Origin: CAYVUV01 sp964455095
GTDB taxonomy: Bacteria; Desulfobacterota; Binatia; HRBIN30; CADEER01
DNA: 64,000 nucleotides
Direction: 5' to 3'
NCBI GenBank assembly: GCA_964455095.1
Contig: CAYVUV010000328.1
Coordinates: 7,036 to 71,035 of the forward strand
This document shows positions 8,074-16,933 of this stretch, one piece after another. A program made the position numbers and the translations under genes. Position 1 is the stretch's first letter, and each line of letters opens with the position of its first letter. The notes beneath the pieces were generated by a model that worked only from the letters and a program-made list of their open reading frames with translations, was not told the origin of the DNA and ran no database searches.

Positions 8074-10074
8074 TCAGCTGTCGAGCGGCACTTCGACGGC
8101 CGTGAAGTCGTATCCGGGGCGCCACGTCGGCGTGCGCACGACCGTGACCTTGGCGTTGGGAAAGCGCGCCTGCAGCAGCGCCAGCTTGCGCTGGCCGTCG
8201 ATGGCGTCGTGCAGAAAGTAGACCGCGCGTGTCCAGTGCATCGCCGCCAGCTCGGTGACGCGGTACTTGAGCGCCGTTTCGCGGTAGAAGAGGTGCGTCA
8301 GCTGCGGCACCGGCGGCTCGATCGGCACCGTCCACGGGTGTTCCTCGACCATGACGAACGACAGCGGCTCGCTGCGCAGCTGGTCGAACATCTGGTACAC
8401 GACGTCGATCGACATCCCGACCGGCAGATCGACGACCGCGATCGTGCCGGGGGTCAGAAACGGTCGCACCGCCTTGAACACCGTCATGTGCGGCGGCTCG
8501 GCCAGGGGCCGCTCGAAGTACGCGCCGCCGATGCGCAGGAACATCGCCGGCAACACCACCAGCGGCAGCGCGACCTTCAGCACCCCGCCCACCGTCCCCA
8601 GGCGCGCCTGCACGCGGCGCAACCCGCCGGCCGCGACGAGAGCCGCGAGCGCCGAGATGGCGGGGAACGCCACCGCCATGCGATGCGCGGCCGCGATCGA
8701 CGTAATGCCGGGCAGCAGCGACGCGGCGAACAAAGCCAGTAGCACTGCCGCGGCGGGTTGGCGTCGGTTGAAGAACGCCCAGGCCATTCCCACCGAGAAG
8801 AAGATCGCCACCAGCCCGTCGACGTAGACGCGCGGCATGCCGAAGATGCCGATCGGCGTCTGATGCACGTCGTCGGGCAGGCCGACGTAGAGACGGTCGA
8901 CGACGTACGTCACGTTCGCCCAGAGCTCTTTCCAGGCCCCCCACCCGCCGCCGCGCAGCACGCGCGAGCCGAGGCGCGGGTCGTACGGGTTGAGCCACTG
9001 CCAGGTGCCGTAGGCCGACCATTCGACCAGCGAGCGGCCCACCGTCCAGAGAAACAGCCCGGCCGCCACCCACAGCACGTTCCAGCCGCAACGGCGCAGC
9101 CGCGGGCGGTCGAAGAGCGCCAGCCAGATCAGCACTCCGATGGGCACCAGGAAGCCGGAGAAGCCGGACGCGAACAGATGGTACGTCGCGCCCATCAGCA
9201 ACGCGGTCGCCACCCAGTAGCCGGTGCGGAAGCGCGTCACCGCCAGATACGTGGTGATGGCGAGCCCGAGCACGATCGGGCTGGCGGAGTTGAAGGGAAA
9301 CATGTCGTGGCGGGCCCACACCATCTCCACCGGCGAGGCGGCGTACCACACCGCGGCGATGATGGCCGCCAGCGGTCCGCCCATCAGGCGCACCAGAAAA
9401 TAGAGGATCTGCGTCACCAACACGCTCATCACCGCCGCCGCGATGCGCATGGTCAGCAGCGTCGAGCCGGTAAACGGCAGCAGCGCGCCTTCGAGCATGA
9501 AATAGAAGAGCCCGAGCGGCGCCCAGGGCGCGTTCAGCGCGCCGGCGTTGACCTCGAGCATGGTATGCCAGTCCGACGCGGCGATGACCGAGAACGTCAT
9601 CTCGCCGATGTTGTCGGGCAGGATGCGGTTCAGGGCGTAGAATCGATAGGCGGCCACCGCCAGCGTCAGCGTCCACAGCGCTGCCGCCTCGGCGTACGGC
9701 GCCAGCCGGACCCAACGCGAGGGGCGCGCGACACCGCCGTTCAACCAGGGAACGAAGCGCGCCACCACATAGAGCAGCACCGCGAGCCCCGCCGCCACCG
9801 GAACACCGCCGATCGCAAAACCCCGCAGCGAATGGCTGATCGCGATTACGCCGGCAAACAGCGGCGCCAACCACGCCAGGCACACGCGGCCGGCGGCTTC
9901 ATCGGCGGAGCTGAGCCAGGTGGGAACGACGATCGCGGCCGCCAGCACCGCCAGGTTGAGCGCCACCAGCCAGCGCGGCCAACGCGGCCAACCGCCGGAC
10001 CTGCCGTCGGGCGCCTGTGGCGGGTCCGTCGCGTCGCCCGAGGGCCGCGGGGGATCGGTGCGCGCGGGCGTCAC
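8074..10074 (-). CDS. polytopic GT-C / GT39-like glycosyltransferase
   Basis: Protein of about 666 residues with at least ten hydrophobic segments in the GT-C arrangement. The early outside loop holds an acidic residue in DNIGEMTF where family 39 enzymes place their catalytic acid; the motif is weaker than in the neighbours. The C-terminal 150 residues are soluble. I placed the start at a GTG whose last bases overlap the stop of the upstream LamG gene (GTGA). Upstream residues in the same frame are low-complexity and overlap that gene completely. Translational coupling suggests that the LamG protein and this enzyme work together. It converges on the previous glycosyltransferase across a palindromic repeat. 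Donor and acceptor are unknown. Confidence 0.78.
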   Translation of the reverse strand: MTPARTDPPRPSGDATDPPQAPDGRSGGWPRWPRWLVALNLAVLAAAIVVPTWLSSADEAAGRVCLAWLAPLFAGVIAISHSLRGFAIGGVPVAAGLAVLLYVVARFVPWLNGGVARPSRWVRLAPYAEAAALWTLTLAVAAYRFYALNRILPDNIGEMTFSVIAASDWHTMLEVNAGALNAPWAPLGLFYFMLEGALLPFTGSTLLTMRIAAAVMSVLVTQILYFLVRLMGGPLAAIIAAVWYAASPVEMVWARHDMFPFNSASPIVLGLAITTYLAVTRFRTGYWVATALLMGATYHLFASGFSGFLVPIGVLIWLALFDRPRLRRCGWNVLWVAAGLFLWTVGRSLVEWSAYGTWQWLNPYDPRLGSRVLRGGGWGAWKELWANVTYVVDRLYVGLPDDVHQTPIGIFGMPRVYVDGLVAIFFSVGMAWAFFNRRQPAAAVLLALFAASLLPGITSIAAAHRMAVAFPAISALAALVAAGGLRRVQARLGTVGGVLKVALPLVVLPAMFLRIGGAYFERPLAEPPHMTVFKAVRPFLTPGTIAVVDLPVGMSIDVVYQMFDQLRSEPLSFVMVEEHPWTVPIEPPVPQLTHLFYRETALKYRVTELAAMHWTRAVYFLHDAIDGQRKLALLQARFPNAKVTVVRTPTWRPGYDFTAVEVPLDS

Positions 10075-11246
10075 CGCGACGAGATGCGCTGGCCGATTTC
10101 GTCTCGTCCCAGCGCGCGGCCGAAGACGAAGAAGTTGGAGATCGTGGCGTTGGCCCCCGTCGCCGGCGCCTGTGGGACGTCCGAGCCGAGGTAGAGCGGC
10201 GTACCGGGGCGGATCTGCAGCTGCCCCTCGTACGTGTTGGTTCCGACCAACTCGTCGTTGATGTAGAGCGACGTCAACGCATCGCCCCACGTCGCGGTGA
10301 TGGTGCGCCGCTCGCCGGCGTTCCAACTGTCGATCGGCACGCTGATGTCGCGCTCCTGTCCGGACTCATCGGCGAAGATGAAGCGCAAATAGCGACCGTT
10401 CTTGAACAACCGCAGCAAATTGTCAGGCTGGTTCGGCGTGCGGATGTTGACCAGCGAATGGTCGCCTTCGTCACCGCCGTTCCATTCGGGCTCGATGTCG
10501 AACGTGAACGAACCCGCATCGCCGCGCACGTTGCCCGCGTCGGGAAACGCCAGCGTCGAGTTGGCGTCGAACTTCACGCCGACGCCGTCATCGGCGAACT
10601 TGATGTCCTCTTCGACCACCGGCGCCGTGGAGTCCTCCGCCAGGGTTCCCGACGCGCTGTCGAGCGGCACCGACAACATCACGTCGTCCTCGCCTTCGGG
10701 CTTCGCTTCGCCGTCTGCCGTCTCGCCGTCCTTCTCCGCCTTCGCCCCGCCCGCGTTCTCGGCGAGGAAATCGACCAGTTGCTCGCGCCGCTCGACCTTA
10801 CCCGACCCGCCGGCCTTTCCGGCCACGTCGGCGATCTTCGCGCCGCTGCCGCCGGTACCGCCGCGCGCCGCACCCGACAGACCCGCGGCTCCGCCGACGA
10901 CACGGCCGGCCGCGGACGGGCCGCCGGGAACCACCGCCGCGCTGCCGCGTCCGGCAGTGCCCGCGCCGCCCGCCGCGCCCACGCGCTCGCCGGGACCGCC
11001 GGGTTGGGCGCGCTTGACGCCACCGGGACCGGCCACGGCCGATCCCGCGCGCGGCACTACGCCCCACTCGCTGGCGCGGCCGCCGGCCTCGCCCGCTTTA
11101 CTGTGCGGGTCCGGCGCCGCCGACTCGACTTCCGACTCGGTGTCGCCACCCAGTGACACCCACGTGCTGCCTGACAGCCGCACCAGGGCGAACACGGCGA
11201 GTGCGGCAGCTGCGATTGCAATCGCTGTTACCTGAGCCCGTTGCAC
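10071..11246 (-). CDS. membrane-anchored LamG/concanavalin-like domain protein
   Basis: Protein of 391 residues. An N-terminal hydrophobic segment (AIAIAAAALAVFALV, residues 9-23) looks like an uncleaved anchor or signal. Residues 50-150 are a Gly/Ala-rich low-complexity linker. Residues 190-391 look like a LamG-type jelly roll that often binds sugars: GVGVKFDANSTLAF, GSFTFDIEPEW, RRTITATWGDALTSLYING-like strands, and a final NFFVFGRAL strand. The start is a GTG with AGGAG six bases upstream. It is divergent from the GT39-NHL gene and overlaps the next gene by four bases. A role in binding or presenting a surface glycan is inferred from the domain and the neighbours. No catalytic motif is visible. 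Confidence 0.75.
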   Translation of the reverse strand: MQRAQVTAIAIAAAALAVFALVRLSGSTWVSLGGDTESEVESAAPDPHSKAGEAGGRASEWGVVPRAGSAVAGPGGVKRAQPGGPGERVGAAGGAGTAGRGSAAVVPGGPSAAGRVVGGAAGLSGAARGGTGGSGAKIADVAGKAGGSGKVERREQLVDFLAENAGGAKAEKDGETADGEAKPEGEDDVMLSVPLDSASGTLAEDSTAPVVEEDIKFADDGVGVKFDANSTLAFPDAGNVRGDAGSFTFDIEPEWNGGDEGDHSLVNIRTPNQPDNLLRLFKNGRYLRFIFADESGQERDISVPIDSWNAGERRTITATWGDALTSLYINDELVGTNTYEGQLQIRPGTPLYLGSDVPQAPATGANATISNFFVFGRALGRDEIGQRISSR

Positions 11247-11506
11247 TCTTCACTCCTAGCAGTTCCGAGACGGCGATGCTCGCCGAGAATCCGACCCCTG
11301 TCAAGCGAGCCTCCGGGAACACAACACACGCGGCCGCAGCCACCCGACGTTGGCACGAGCGCCACAATGTGGCAGTTTCCGCCGGTGCGCTGCGCCGTAT
11401 CAACCGCGAGATCATGCCCCGAGGTGAACGCCGTGCGCGTTTGCCCGCCCGCGCCTATCGCGAGGCATGGCCTGCGCGCCGGCGTGAACGGGGTCCGGAG
11501 AGGAGC

Positions 11507-14491
11507 GTGTCCGACCGCGTGACGGAGACAGCCCTCGACCCCATATTGCCGCAAGCCCGCCGGCCCACGCGCCGCACATGGCTGCTCGCCGGCGCGCTGC
11601 TGGTGTGGGCGGCCAGCGTGGGCACGGCCCTGTGGGCGCAGTACCAGATCGCGCCGCTCGGCCGCCTGGAGCAGGCGGTATGGCTCTATGCCCTCGCCGC
11701 GGTCCTGGGCAGCGGCGCGATCTGGTTCATCGATCGCGAGGTGCCGCTGCCCGAGCCCGCCGCGGCGCCGGTGGCTGACGCGCCGAATCGTTGGCGCCGC
11801 GCCGCAGGCGTCGTTCTGCTCGCCGCCGGGATCGGCGCCGTCGGCTACGCCGTACACATCCTCGACACCGCGGCCGCCTACGCGCCCGCATTCGACTACT
11901 GGTGCGTCGGGTTGCTGCTGACCGCCCTGGCGCTGTGGATCGGCGGCCGCGGCGCCCTGCTTCCCGCCTGGCGCCGCCCCAGTCGCGCGCAGTGGCTCGA
12001 GATAGCCCTCGTCATCGCCATCCTCGCCGTCGCCGTGGCGTTGCGGCTGCCCGACCTGGTGCAGATCCCGCCCGAGGTGCACGGCGACGAGGCCGCGTGC
12101 GGGCTCGAGGCACGCCGCATCCTGCACGGCGAGGTGCCCAACCTGTTCGGCGTCGGATGGTACCAGATCCCGAACATCAGCTTCGCCATCTCCGCCGCCG
12201 TGATGTGGCTGTTCGGCGAAGACCTGTGGGGATTCCGCATCGCCTCGGTGATCCAGGGCACGCTGGCGGTGCTGCTGCTGTACCTGCTGGCGAAGCGTCT
12301 GTTCTCGCGCCGCATCGCTGCCGTGGCGGCGTTTCTGCTCGCCGTCTCGCACTGGCACATCCACTTCAGCCGCTCCGGCATCAACTACGTCCAGGCCCAG
12401 GTGGCGACGCTGCTGGTCCTCTACTTCCTCGTCCGCGCCCTGCAGACTCGCCGCGTCCTGAGCTGGCTGCTGGCCGGCTTTTCGATGGGTCTGTGCGTCA
12501 ACGTGTATTACGCCGCCCGCCTTGCCCCGGTGCTCGGCGCCGCCTTTGTCGGCTATGCGCTGATCAGCGAACGCGGGTTCCTGCGCCGCCAGGCGCCGGG
12601 GATCGCCGCGCTGGTGCTCGGCGCGGCGCTGTTCCTGGCACCGATGACGATCGTCTTCTCGCAAGATCCGCAAGCCTTCACCAGTCGCACCGAGGGCGTG
12701 TTCATCCTGTCGAAGAACAGTCTCAATCACGCCCTGTACAGCTACCAGGTCAAGACGATCGGCGAGGTCTTGCGCATCCAAACCGTACACACGCTCACCG
12801 CTTTCAACTGGCGGGGCGAAACGAGCCTGCAACACAATCACCGCGGCCCGCTGATCGACTTCTGGGCGAGCGCGCTGTTCGTCGTCGGCGTCGCCGCGGT
12901 CACCGTGCACGCGTGGCGCCGTTCGTACTTCCTGGTCGCCCTCTGGTTCTGGCTGACGCTCGTGCTCGGCTCGATCTTCACCATCGACGCCATGTTCTCG
13001 CCGCGCGTCATCGCCGCCGTACCGGTGCTCTTTCTCTTCCCGGCACTGGTCGTCGACGCCGGGTGGCGCGCCAGCGGCCGCCTGCTCGGGCGCTGGGGCA
13101 CCTGGATCTTTGCCGTGCCCGCGCTCGCCTTCCTCGCTCTCAGCGCCCAGCAGAACTACCAGGACTACTTCGTGCTCCACATCGGGCAGATGCAGACCGC
13201 GGGCGGCAACACGATTCTCTCCCACTACGCCGCGGCGATGAACGACCGCTACCAGGTCTACCTCCTCGGCCGCACCTCGTTGCTCTACGACACCGAGCGC
13301 TTCCTGATTCCCGACGTCGACGGCGTCGACGTGCGCGAGGACCCGTTGCCCCTGCCGCTGCGCCGCATTCCGGAGAGCAAGGGCATCGTCTTCATCGTCG
13401 ACTACTTCTGGCCCGAAGGGGCCGAACGGCTGCGCGCCATTCAGCAGGCGTACCCGAACGGCAAGACCGACATCCTCAAGACGACGGCGGGCATCGCCGT
13501 GTACCACGTGCACATCGTCGAACCGCAGGACCTCATCGCCGCCGCACCCGACGCGGTGCGCGAGCCGCGGCCGCTGCCGGCGGTGCGCGTGGCCCAGGCG
13601 CAGGCCGCCCGCGGAGCCTCGGTGCAGCCGCCGCGGCTGGCGCCGGTGCGCGCGCAGCCCGCCCGCCCGCGCGTCTGGTTGGCGCTGGCCGACCTGCCCG
13701 AAGCGCGCGAAGTGGCCGTCGCCAGCGGCGGCGTGCTCTTCGTCGTCGACCCGACCACCAAGCAGGTGCGTCGGTACTCCGCCGAGGGCGTACCGCTCGG
13801 GGCCGTGGCGGGCATCGACAAGGACGCCTTCGAAGACCCGCGCGCGGTCGCGGCCGGGCCGGACGGCAACGCGTACGTGCTCGACGCCAAGCGCGATCTC
13901 GTCGCCGTGTTGGGTCCGGACGGCGCGCTGCTGCGCACCATCGTGCTGCCGGGCGCATACTTCCCCAATCACATCGCGATCGACGCCGATGGCAGCGTGG
14001 TGGTCGCCGACACCGGGCAGAGCCGCGTCATGCGCGTCGCGCCCGACGGCCAGGTCACCACTACCGTCGGGCCGCGCGGCAGCGCGCCGCTCGACCAGCC
14101 GACCACGGTCGCCCTCGGGCCCGACGGGGAGATCTTCGTCGTCGACGGCGTCAACCCGCGCCTGGTCGTACTCGGCCCGGATCTCAGCTTTCAACGCGAG
14201 TGGCCGGTGCCGCCGTCGCCGATCCTGCCCGGCGCCCACGCGTTGATCGCCGACGGCCAGGTCCTGTTGTCGCAACCCAGCGGCGGCGCGATTCTGCGCT
14301 ACGATCTGCAGGGACAGACGCGCGGGCAGGTCGGGGCCGGAGCCGTGCAGGTGCCGGTCGGGCTGACGCGGGCGCCCGACGGCGCGCTGTTGGTCGTCGA
14401 CCCCGGGGCAGGCGGCATCGTGCGCCTGAACCTGCCGGGCCAGCCGGCTGCCGCCGCCGCGGCAGTGCAGAGGAGCGCCCCACCGCCATGA
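11507..14491 (+). CDS. GT39-family glycosyltransferase fused to NHL repeats
   Basis: Protein of about 994 residues. The first 600 are polytopic GT-C, with the acidic motif HGDEAACGLEARRIL in the first large outside loop and SHWHIHFSRSG further on, both typical of family 39. After a proline/alanine-rich linker (about residues 680-725) come NHL-like repeats (PRAVAAGPDGNAYVLD, PNHIAIDADGSVVVAD, PTTVALGPDGEIFVVD) that should form a propeller outside the membrane. I chose the GTG at 11507 because GGAGAGGAG lies just upstream; residues further back overlap the divergent LamG gene and are not membrane-like. The stop overlaps the next start (ATGA). This is the second GT-C/NHL fusion in the window, so the pairing looks functional. 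Confidence 0.85.
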   Translation: MSDRVTETALDPILPQARRPTRRTWLLAGALLVWAASVGTALWAQYQIAPLGRLEQAVWLYALAAVLGSGAIWFIDREVPLPEPAAAPVADAPNRWRRAAGVVLLAAGIGAVGYAVHILDTAAAYAPAFDYWCVGLLLTALALWIGGRGALLPAWRRPSRAQWLEIALVIAILAVAVALRLPDLVQIPPEVHGDEAACGLEARRILHGEVPNLFGVGWYQIPNISFAISAAVMWLFGEDLWGFRIASVIQGTLAVLLLYLLAKRLFSRRIAAVAAFLLAVSHWHIHFSRSGINYVQAQVATLLVLYFLVRALQTRRVLSWLLAGFSMGLCVNVYYAARLAPVLGAAFVGYALISERGFLRRQAPGIAALVLGAALFLAPMTIVFSQDPQAFTSRTEGVFILSKNSLNHALYSYQVKTIGEVLRIQTVHTLTAFNWRGETSLQHNHRGPLIDFWASALFVVGVAAVTVHAWRRSYFLVALWFWLTLVLGSIFTIDAMFSPRVIAAVPVLFLFPALVVDAGWRASGRLLGRWGTWIFAVPALAFLALSAQQNYQDYFVLHIGQMQTAGGNTILSHYAAAMNDRYQVYLLGRTSLLYDTERFLIPDVDGVDVREDPLPLPLRRIPESKGIVFIVDYFWPEGAERLRAIQQAYPNGKTDILKTTAGIAVYHVHIVEPQDLIAAAPDAVREPRPLPAVRVAQAQAARGASVQPPRLAPVRAQPARPRVWLALADLPEAREVAVASGGVLFVVDPTTKQVRRYSAEGVPLGAVAGIDKDAFEDPRAVAAGPDGNAYVLDAKRDLVAVLGPDGALLRTIVLPGAYFPNHIAIDADGSVVVADTGQSRVMRVAPDGQVTTTVGPRGSAPLDQPTTVALGPDGEIFVVDGVNPRLVVLGPDLSFQREWPVPPSPILPGAHALIADGQVLLSQPSGGAILRYDLQGQTRGQVGAGAVQVPVGLTRAPDGALLVVDPGAGGIVRLNLPGQPAAAAAAVQRSAPPP

Positions 14492-15774
14492 CCAGCGCAC
14501 CGATCGAGCTCAGCGCCGTCGTCCCCGTGCTCAACGAGCACGACAATGTCCAGGCCCTGCTGCCGCGTCTGCAGCGCGTGCTCGGCACGCTCGGCTGTAC
14601 CTGGGAAGTGCTGGTCGTCGACGGCGGCTCGCGCGACGGCACACCCGACGTGGCGCGGGCACTCGGCGCCGAAGTCGTCACCCAGCGCGACCCCGGCTAC
14701 GGCGGCGCGCTGCGCACGGGCTTCGCCACGGCGCGCGGGCGCTGGGTGCTGACGCTCGACGCCGACCTCTCGCACGACCCCGACTTCGTCGGCAAGTTGT
14801 GGCGCGCGCGCGAACGCGCCGACCTCGTCATCGCCTCGCGCTACGTCACCGGCGGCGTCGCCTACATGCCGGTGCACCGCAAAGTGCTCAGCCGCGTGCT
14901 CAACCGCTTCTTCGCCTACGGGCTCGGCCTGCCGGTGCACGACATGTCGAGCGGCTTTCGGCTGTACAACGCCCGCGCGTTGCAGGGCCTGGCGCTCGAG
15001 GGCCGCAACTTCGACATCGTCGAGGAGATTCTGGTCAAGGCCTACGCCGACGGGTGGCGCGTCGAGGAGGTGCCGTTCACCTACTTCCCGCGCGACCGCG
15101 GCACCTCGAACGCGCGCATCGTCGCCTTCGGCGTCGACCTGCTGCGCGCCTTCGGGCGCCTGTGGCGGTTGCGCAGCTCGATCGAATCGGCCGACTACGA
15201 CGAGCGCGCGTTCTACAGCCGCATCCCGCTGCAGCGCTACTGGCAGCAGCGCCGCCACGAGATCATCACCGCCATGGCGCGCGGCGCCGGCCGCACGCTC
15301 GACGTCGGCTGCGGCTCGAGCATCATTCTGCAGAGCCTCAACGACGCCGTCGGCCTCGACGTGCTGGCCAACAAGCTGCGCTACATGCGCCGCTACGGCA
15401 CGCCGCTGGTGCGCGGCTCGATCACCGCGCTGCCGATGGCCACCGCCAGCTTCGACTGCGTCGTCTGCTCGCAGGTCATCGAGCATCTGCCCGCCGACCC
15501 GGCGATCTTCGAGGAGCTGACGCGCGTGCTGCGCCCCGGCGGCCTGCTCATCCTCGGCACGCCCGACTACGCCACGATCGGCTGGCGCACGATCGAACCG
15601 CTGTACGGCTTCTTCGCCCCGGGCGGGTACAAGGACGAGCACATCACGCACTACACCCACACCAGCCTCACCGCGCTCGCCGGGCAGTACGGCTACGACA
15701 TCATCGACGAGGGCTACGTCTTCCGCAGCGAGCTGGTCTTCGCCATGCGCAAGCGCGCCGCCGCCGCCGTTTAG
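14488..15774 (+). CDS. GT2 (DPM1-like) glycosyltransferase fused to SAM methyltransferase
   Basis: Protein of 428 residues with two domains. Residues 1-230 are a GT-A family 2 enzyme like dolichol/polyprenyl-phosphate mannose synthase: VPVLNEHDN, DGGSRDGT, the DxD region LDADLSHDP and the acceptor motif SGFRLYNA. Residues 240-425 are a class I methyltransferase with the SAM loop LDVGCGSS, CSQVIEHLP, and a LRPGGLLILGTP strand. The start overlaps the upstream stop (ATGA). A likely role is to make the polyprenyl-phosphate sugar donor used by the GT39 enzymes next door; what the methyltransferase modifies is unknown. The GT2 has no C-terminal membrane helices. Confidence 0.88.
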   Translation: MTSAPIELSAVVPVLNEHDNVQALLPRLQRVLGTLGCTWEVLVVDGGSRDGTPDVARALGAEVVTQRDPGYGGALRTGFATARGRWVLTLDADLSHDPDFVGKLWRARERADLVIASRYVTGGVAYMPVHRKVLSRVLNRFFAYGLGLPVHDMSSGFRLYNARALQGLALEGRNFDIVEEILVKAYADGWRVEEVPFTYFPRDRGTSNARIVAFGVDLLRAFGRLWRLRSSIESADYDERAFYSRIPLQRYWQQRRHEIITAMARGAGRTLDVGCGSSIILQSLNDAVGLDVLANKLRYMRRYGTPLVRGSITALPMATASFDCVVCSQVIEHLPADPAIFEELTRVLRPGGLLILGTPDYATIGWRTIEPLYGFFAPGGYKDEHITHYTHTSLTALAGQYGYDIIDEGYVFRSELVFAMRKRAAAAV

Positions 15775-15871
15775 CCCGCGCACGCGCAACCCTCCGGCGC
15801 GTTGGTGGTAACCTTTTGCAGCGCTCGGACGTGTCGTCGGTGTCGGCGACATTTCAGACCGGGAGGGTGGC

Positions 15872-16405
15872 ATGCGACTGATCGAAAAGCTCAAGGCCTA
15901 CGGGGAGGTCCTGCGCCGCGCACGGCGGCCGATCGAAATCCTGCCGCTGCTGCGCCGCCGGCCGGCGCTGCTGCTGGGCGTCAATGCCTTCGAGCTCGCG
16001 CAGCTCTCCTGCGGCCGCGTCGACACGCGCCTCAAGACGCTGGCGGAGCTGAAGACGAGCGCGCTGATCGGCTGCGAATTCTGCCTCGACATCGGCACCG
16101 CGCTGAGCCGCTCGCTGCGGATCACCGAACAGCAGCTGCTCGACCTGCCCCGCTACGAGAGCAGCCCGGCGTTCGACGCGCTCGACCGCCTGGTGCTCGA
16201 TCTGGCCGTGGCGATGGCGCGCACGCCGACGCAGATGCCCTACGGTCTGCTCGCCCGCCTGCGCGACCACTTCGACGAAGCGCAACTGGTCGAGCTCACC
16301 GCGGCGATCGCCTGGGAACACTACCGCGGCCGGTTCAATCAGGTTTTCGGCGTACAACCGGCCGGCTTTTCGGAGGGCGCGTTCTGCGTGCTGCCCGAGC
16401 GCTGA
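15872..16405 (+). CDS. carboxymuconolactone decarboxylase / AhpD-like protein
   Basis: All-alpha protein of 177 residues in the CMD/AhpD-like group. The redox motif GCEFCLDIG (CxxC, about residue 70) follows LKTSALI, as in AhpD-type proteins that reduce peroxides or act as thiol-disulphide partners. Conserved positions near the end (WEHYRGRFNQVFG) match family members. GGGAGGGTGG lies just before the ATG. It stands alone on the + strand and converges on the DUF1330 gene 25 bases later. The substrate or partner is unknown; true carboxymuconolactone decarboxylase activity is unlikely because no pathway genes are near. Confidence 0.85.
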   Translation: MRLIEKLKAYGEVLRRARRPIEILPLLRRRPALLLGVNAFELAQLSCGRVDTRLKTLAELKTSALIGCEFCLDIGTALSRSLRITEQQLLDLPRYESSPAFDALDRLVLDLAVAMARTPTQMPYGLLARLRDHFDEAQLVELTAAIAWEHYRGRFNQVFGVQPAGFSEGAFCVLPER

Positions 16406-16430
16406 GCGCGCGCACGCACGGCCGAGCAGA

Positions 16431-16769
16431 CTACAGCTTGACTGGCGTGCGGACCGACTCGGCCGGCGCCGATGGGAGCTCTTCGGCGAGGACGACGTGC
16501 ACTTCTCCCGCGCCCTCGCGCAGCGTGCGCACCTCGCGGTACTCCGCCGAGTGCCAGAACGCGCGCGCCGCCTCGGCGGACGGGAACTTGGTCACCAGCA
16601 GGAAGAAGTCGCCCCATGCGTCGGCCGAGCCCTCGAGGACTTCAATCGGTCGCCCGCGGGCGACGTAGCGGCTGCCGTGCGCCGCGCCGAGACTGCTGAC
16701 CGCCTCGACGTACTTCTGATACTGGGCCGGGTTGGTGATACGCGTCTTGATGAACAGGTAGGCGGACAT
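16431..16769 (-). CDS. DUF1330 / ABM-like ferredoxin-fold protein
   Basis: Protein of 112 residues matching the DUF1330 family, small dimeric alpha/beta-barrel proteins related to antibiotic-biosynthesis monooxygenases. Typical stretches are YLFIKTRITNPAQYQKY, SRYVARGRPIEVLEG and FPSAEAARAFWHSAEY. No function is established for the family. The start is the internal ATG at 16769, since residues before it are not conserved-looking. It has its own transcription unit, divergent from the beta-glucosidase gene 164 bases away. Confidence 0.85.
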   Translation of the reverse strand: MSAYLFIKTRITNPAQYQKYVEAVSSLGAAHGSRYVARGRPIEVLEGSADAWGDFFLLVTKFPSAEAARAFWHSAEYREVRTLREGAGEVHVVLAEELPSAPAESVRTPVKL

Positions 16770-16933
16770 GGATTGCCTTTCTGTCCTGCGCGCCGCATCG
16801 CGACCGGTAGGTGACGGCGCCTTCGGACGGCCAGCAGAGCTACTGTGATTTCCGCCGGTGGTCAAAGGAGGGCGCCGCCTTTGACTTTCCCTCGCGCCCC
16901 GGGTTGTCTGGCGCGCGGCGAGAAGGGGGCAGC

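Noticed and set aside
10780..11100. Possible collagen-like protein segment in the Gly-rich part of the LamG protein
   Set aside because: Glycine is abundant but lacks a regular G-x-y period, so it is a low-complexity linker.
11228..14500. 1090-codon minus-strand frame opposite the GT39-NHL gene
   Set aside because: Same GC-driven shadow pattern; no recognisable domain and no ribosome site.
15776..16100. Upstream frame 15802-16668 overlapping the AhpD-like gene
   Set aside because: It is an out-of-frame shadow of the AhpD-like gene; the real protein has the CxxC motif and a good ribosome site.
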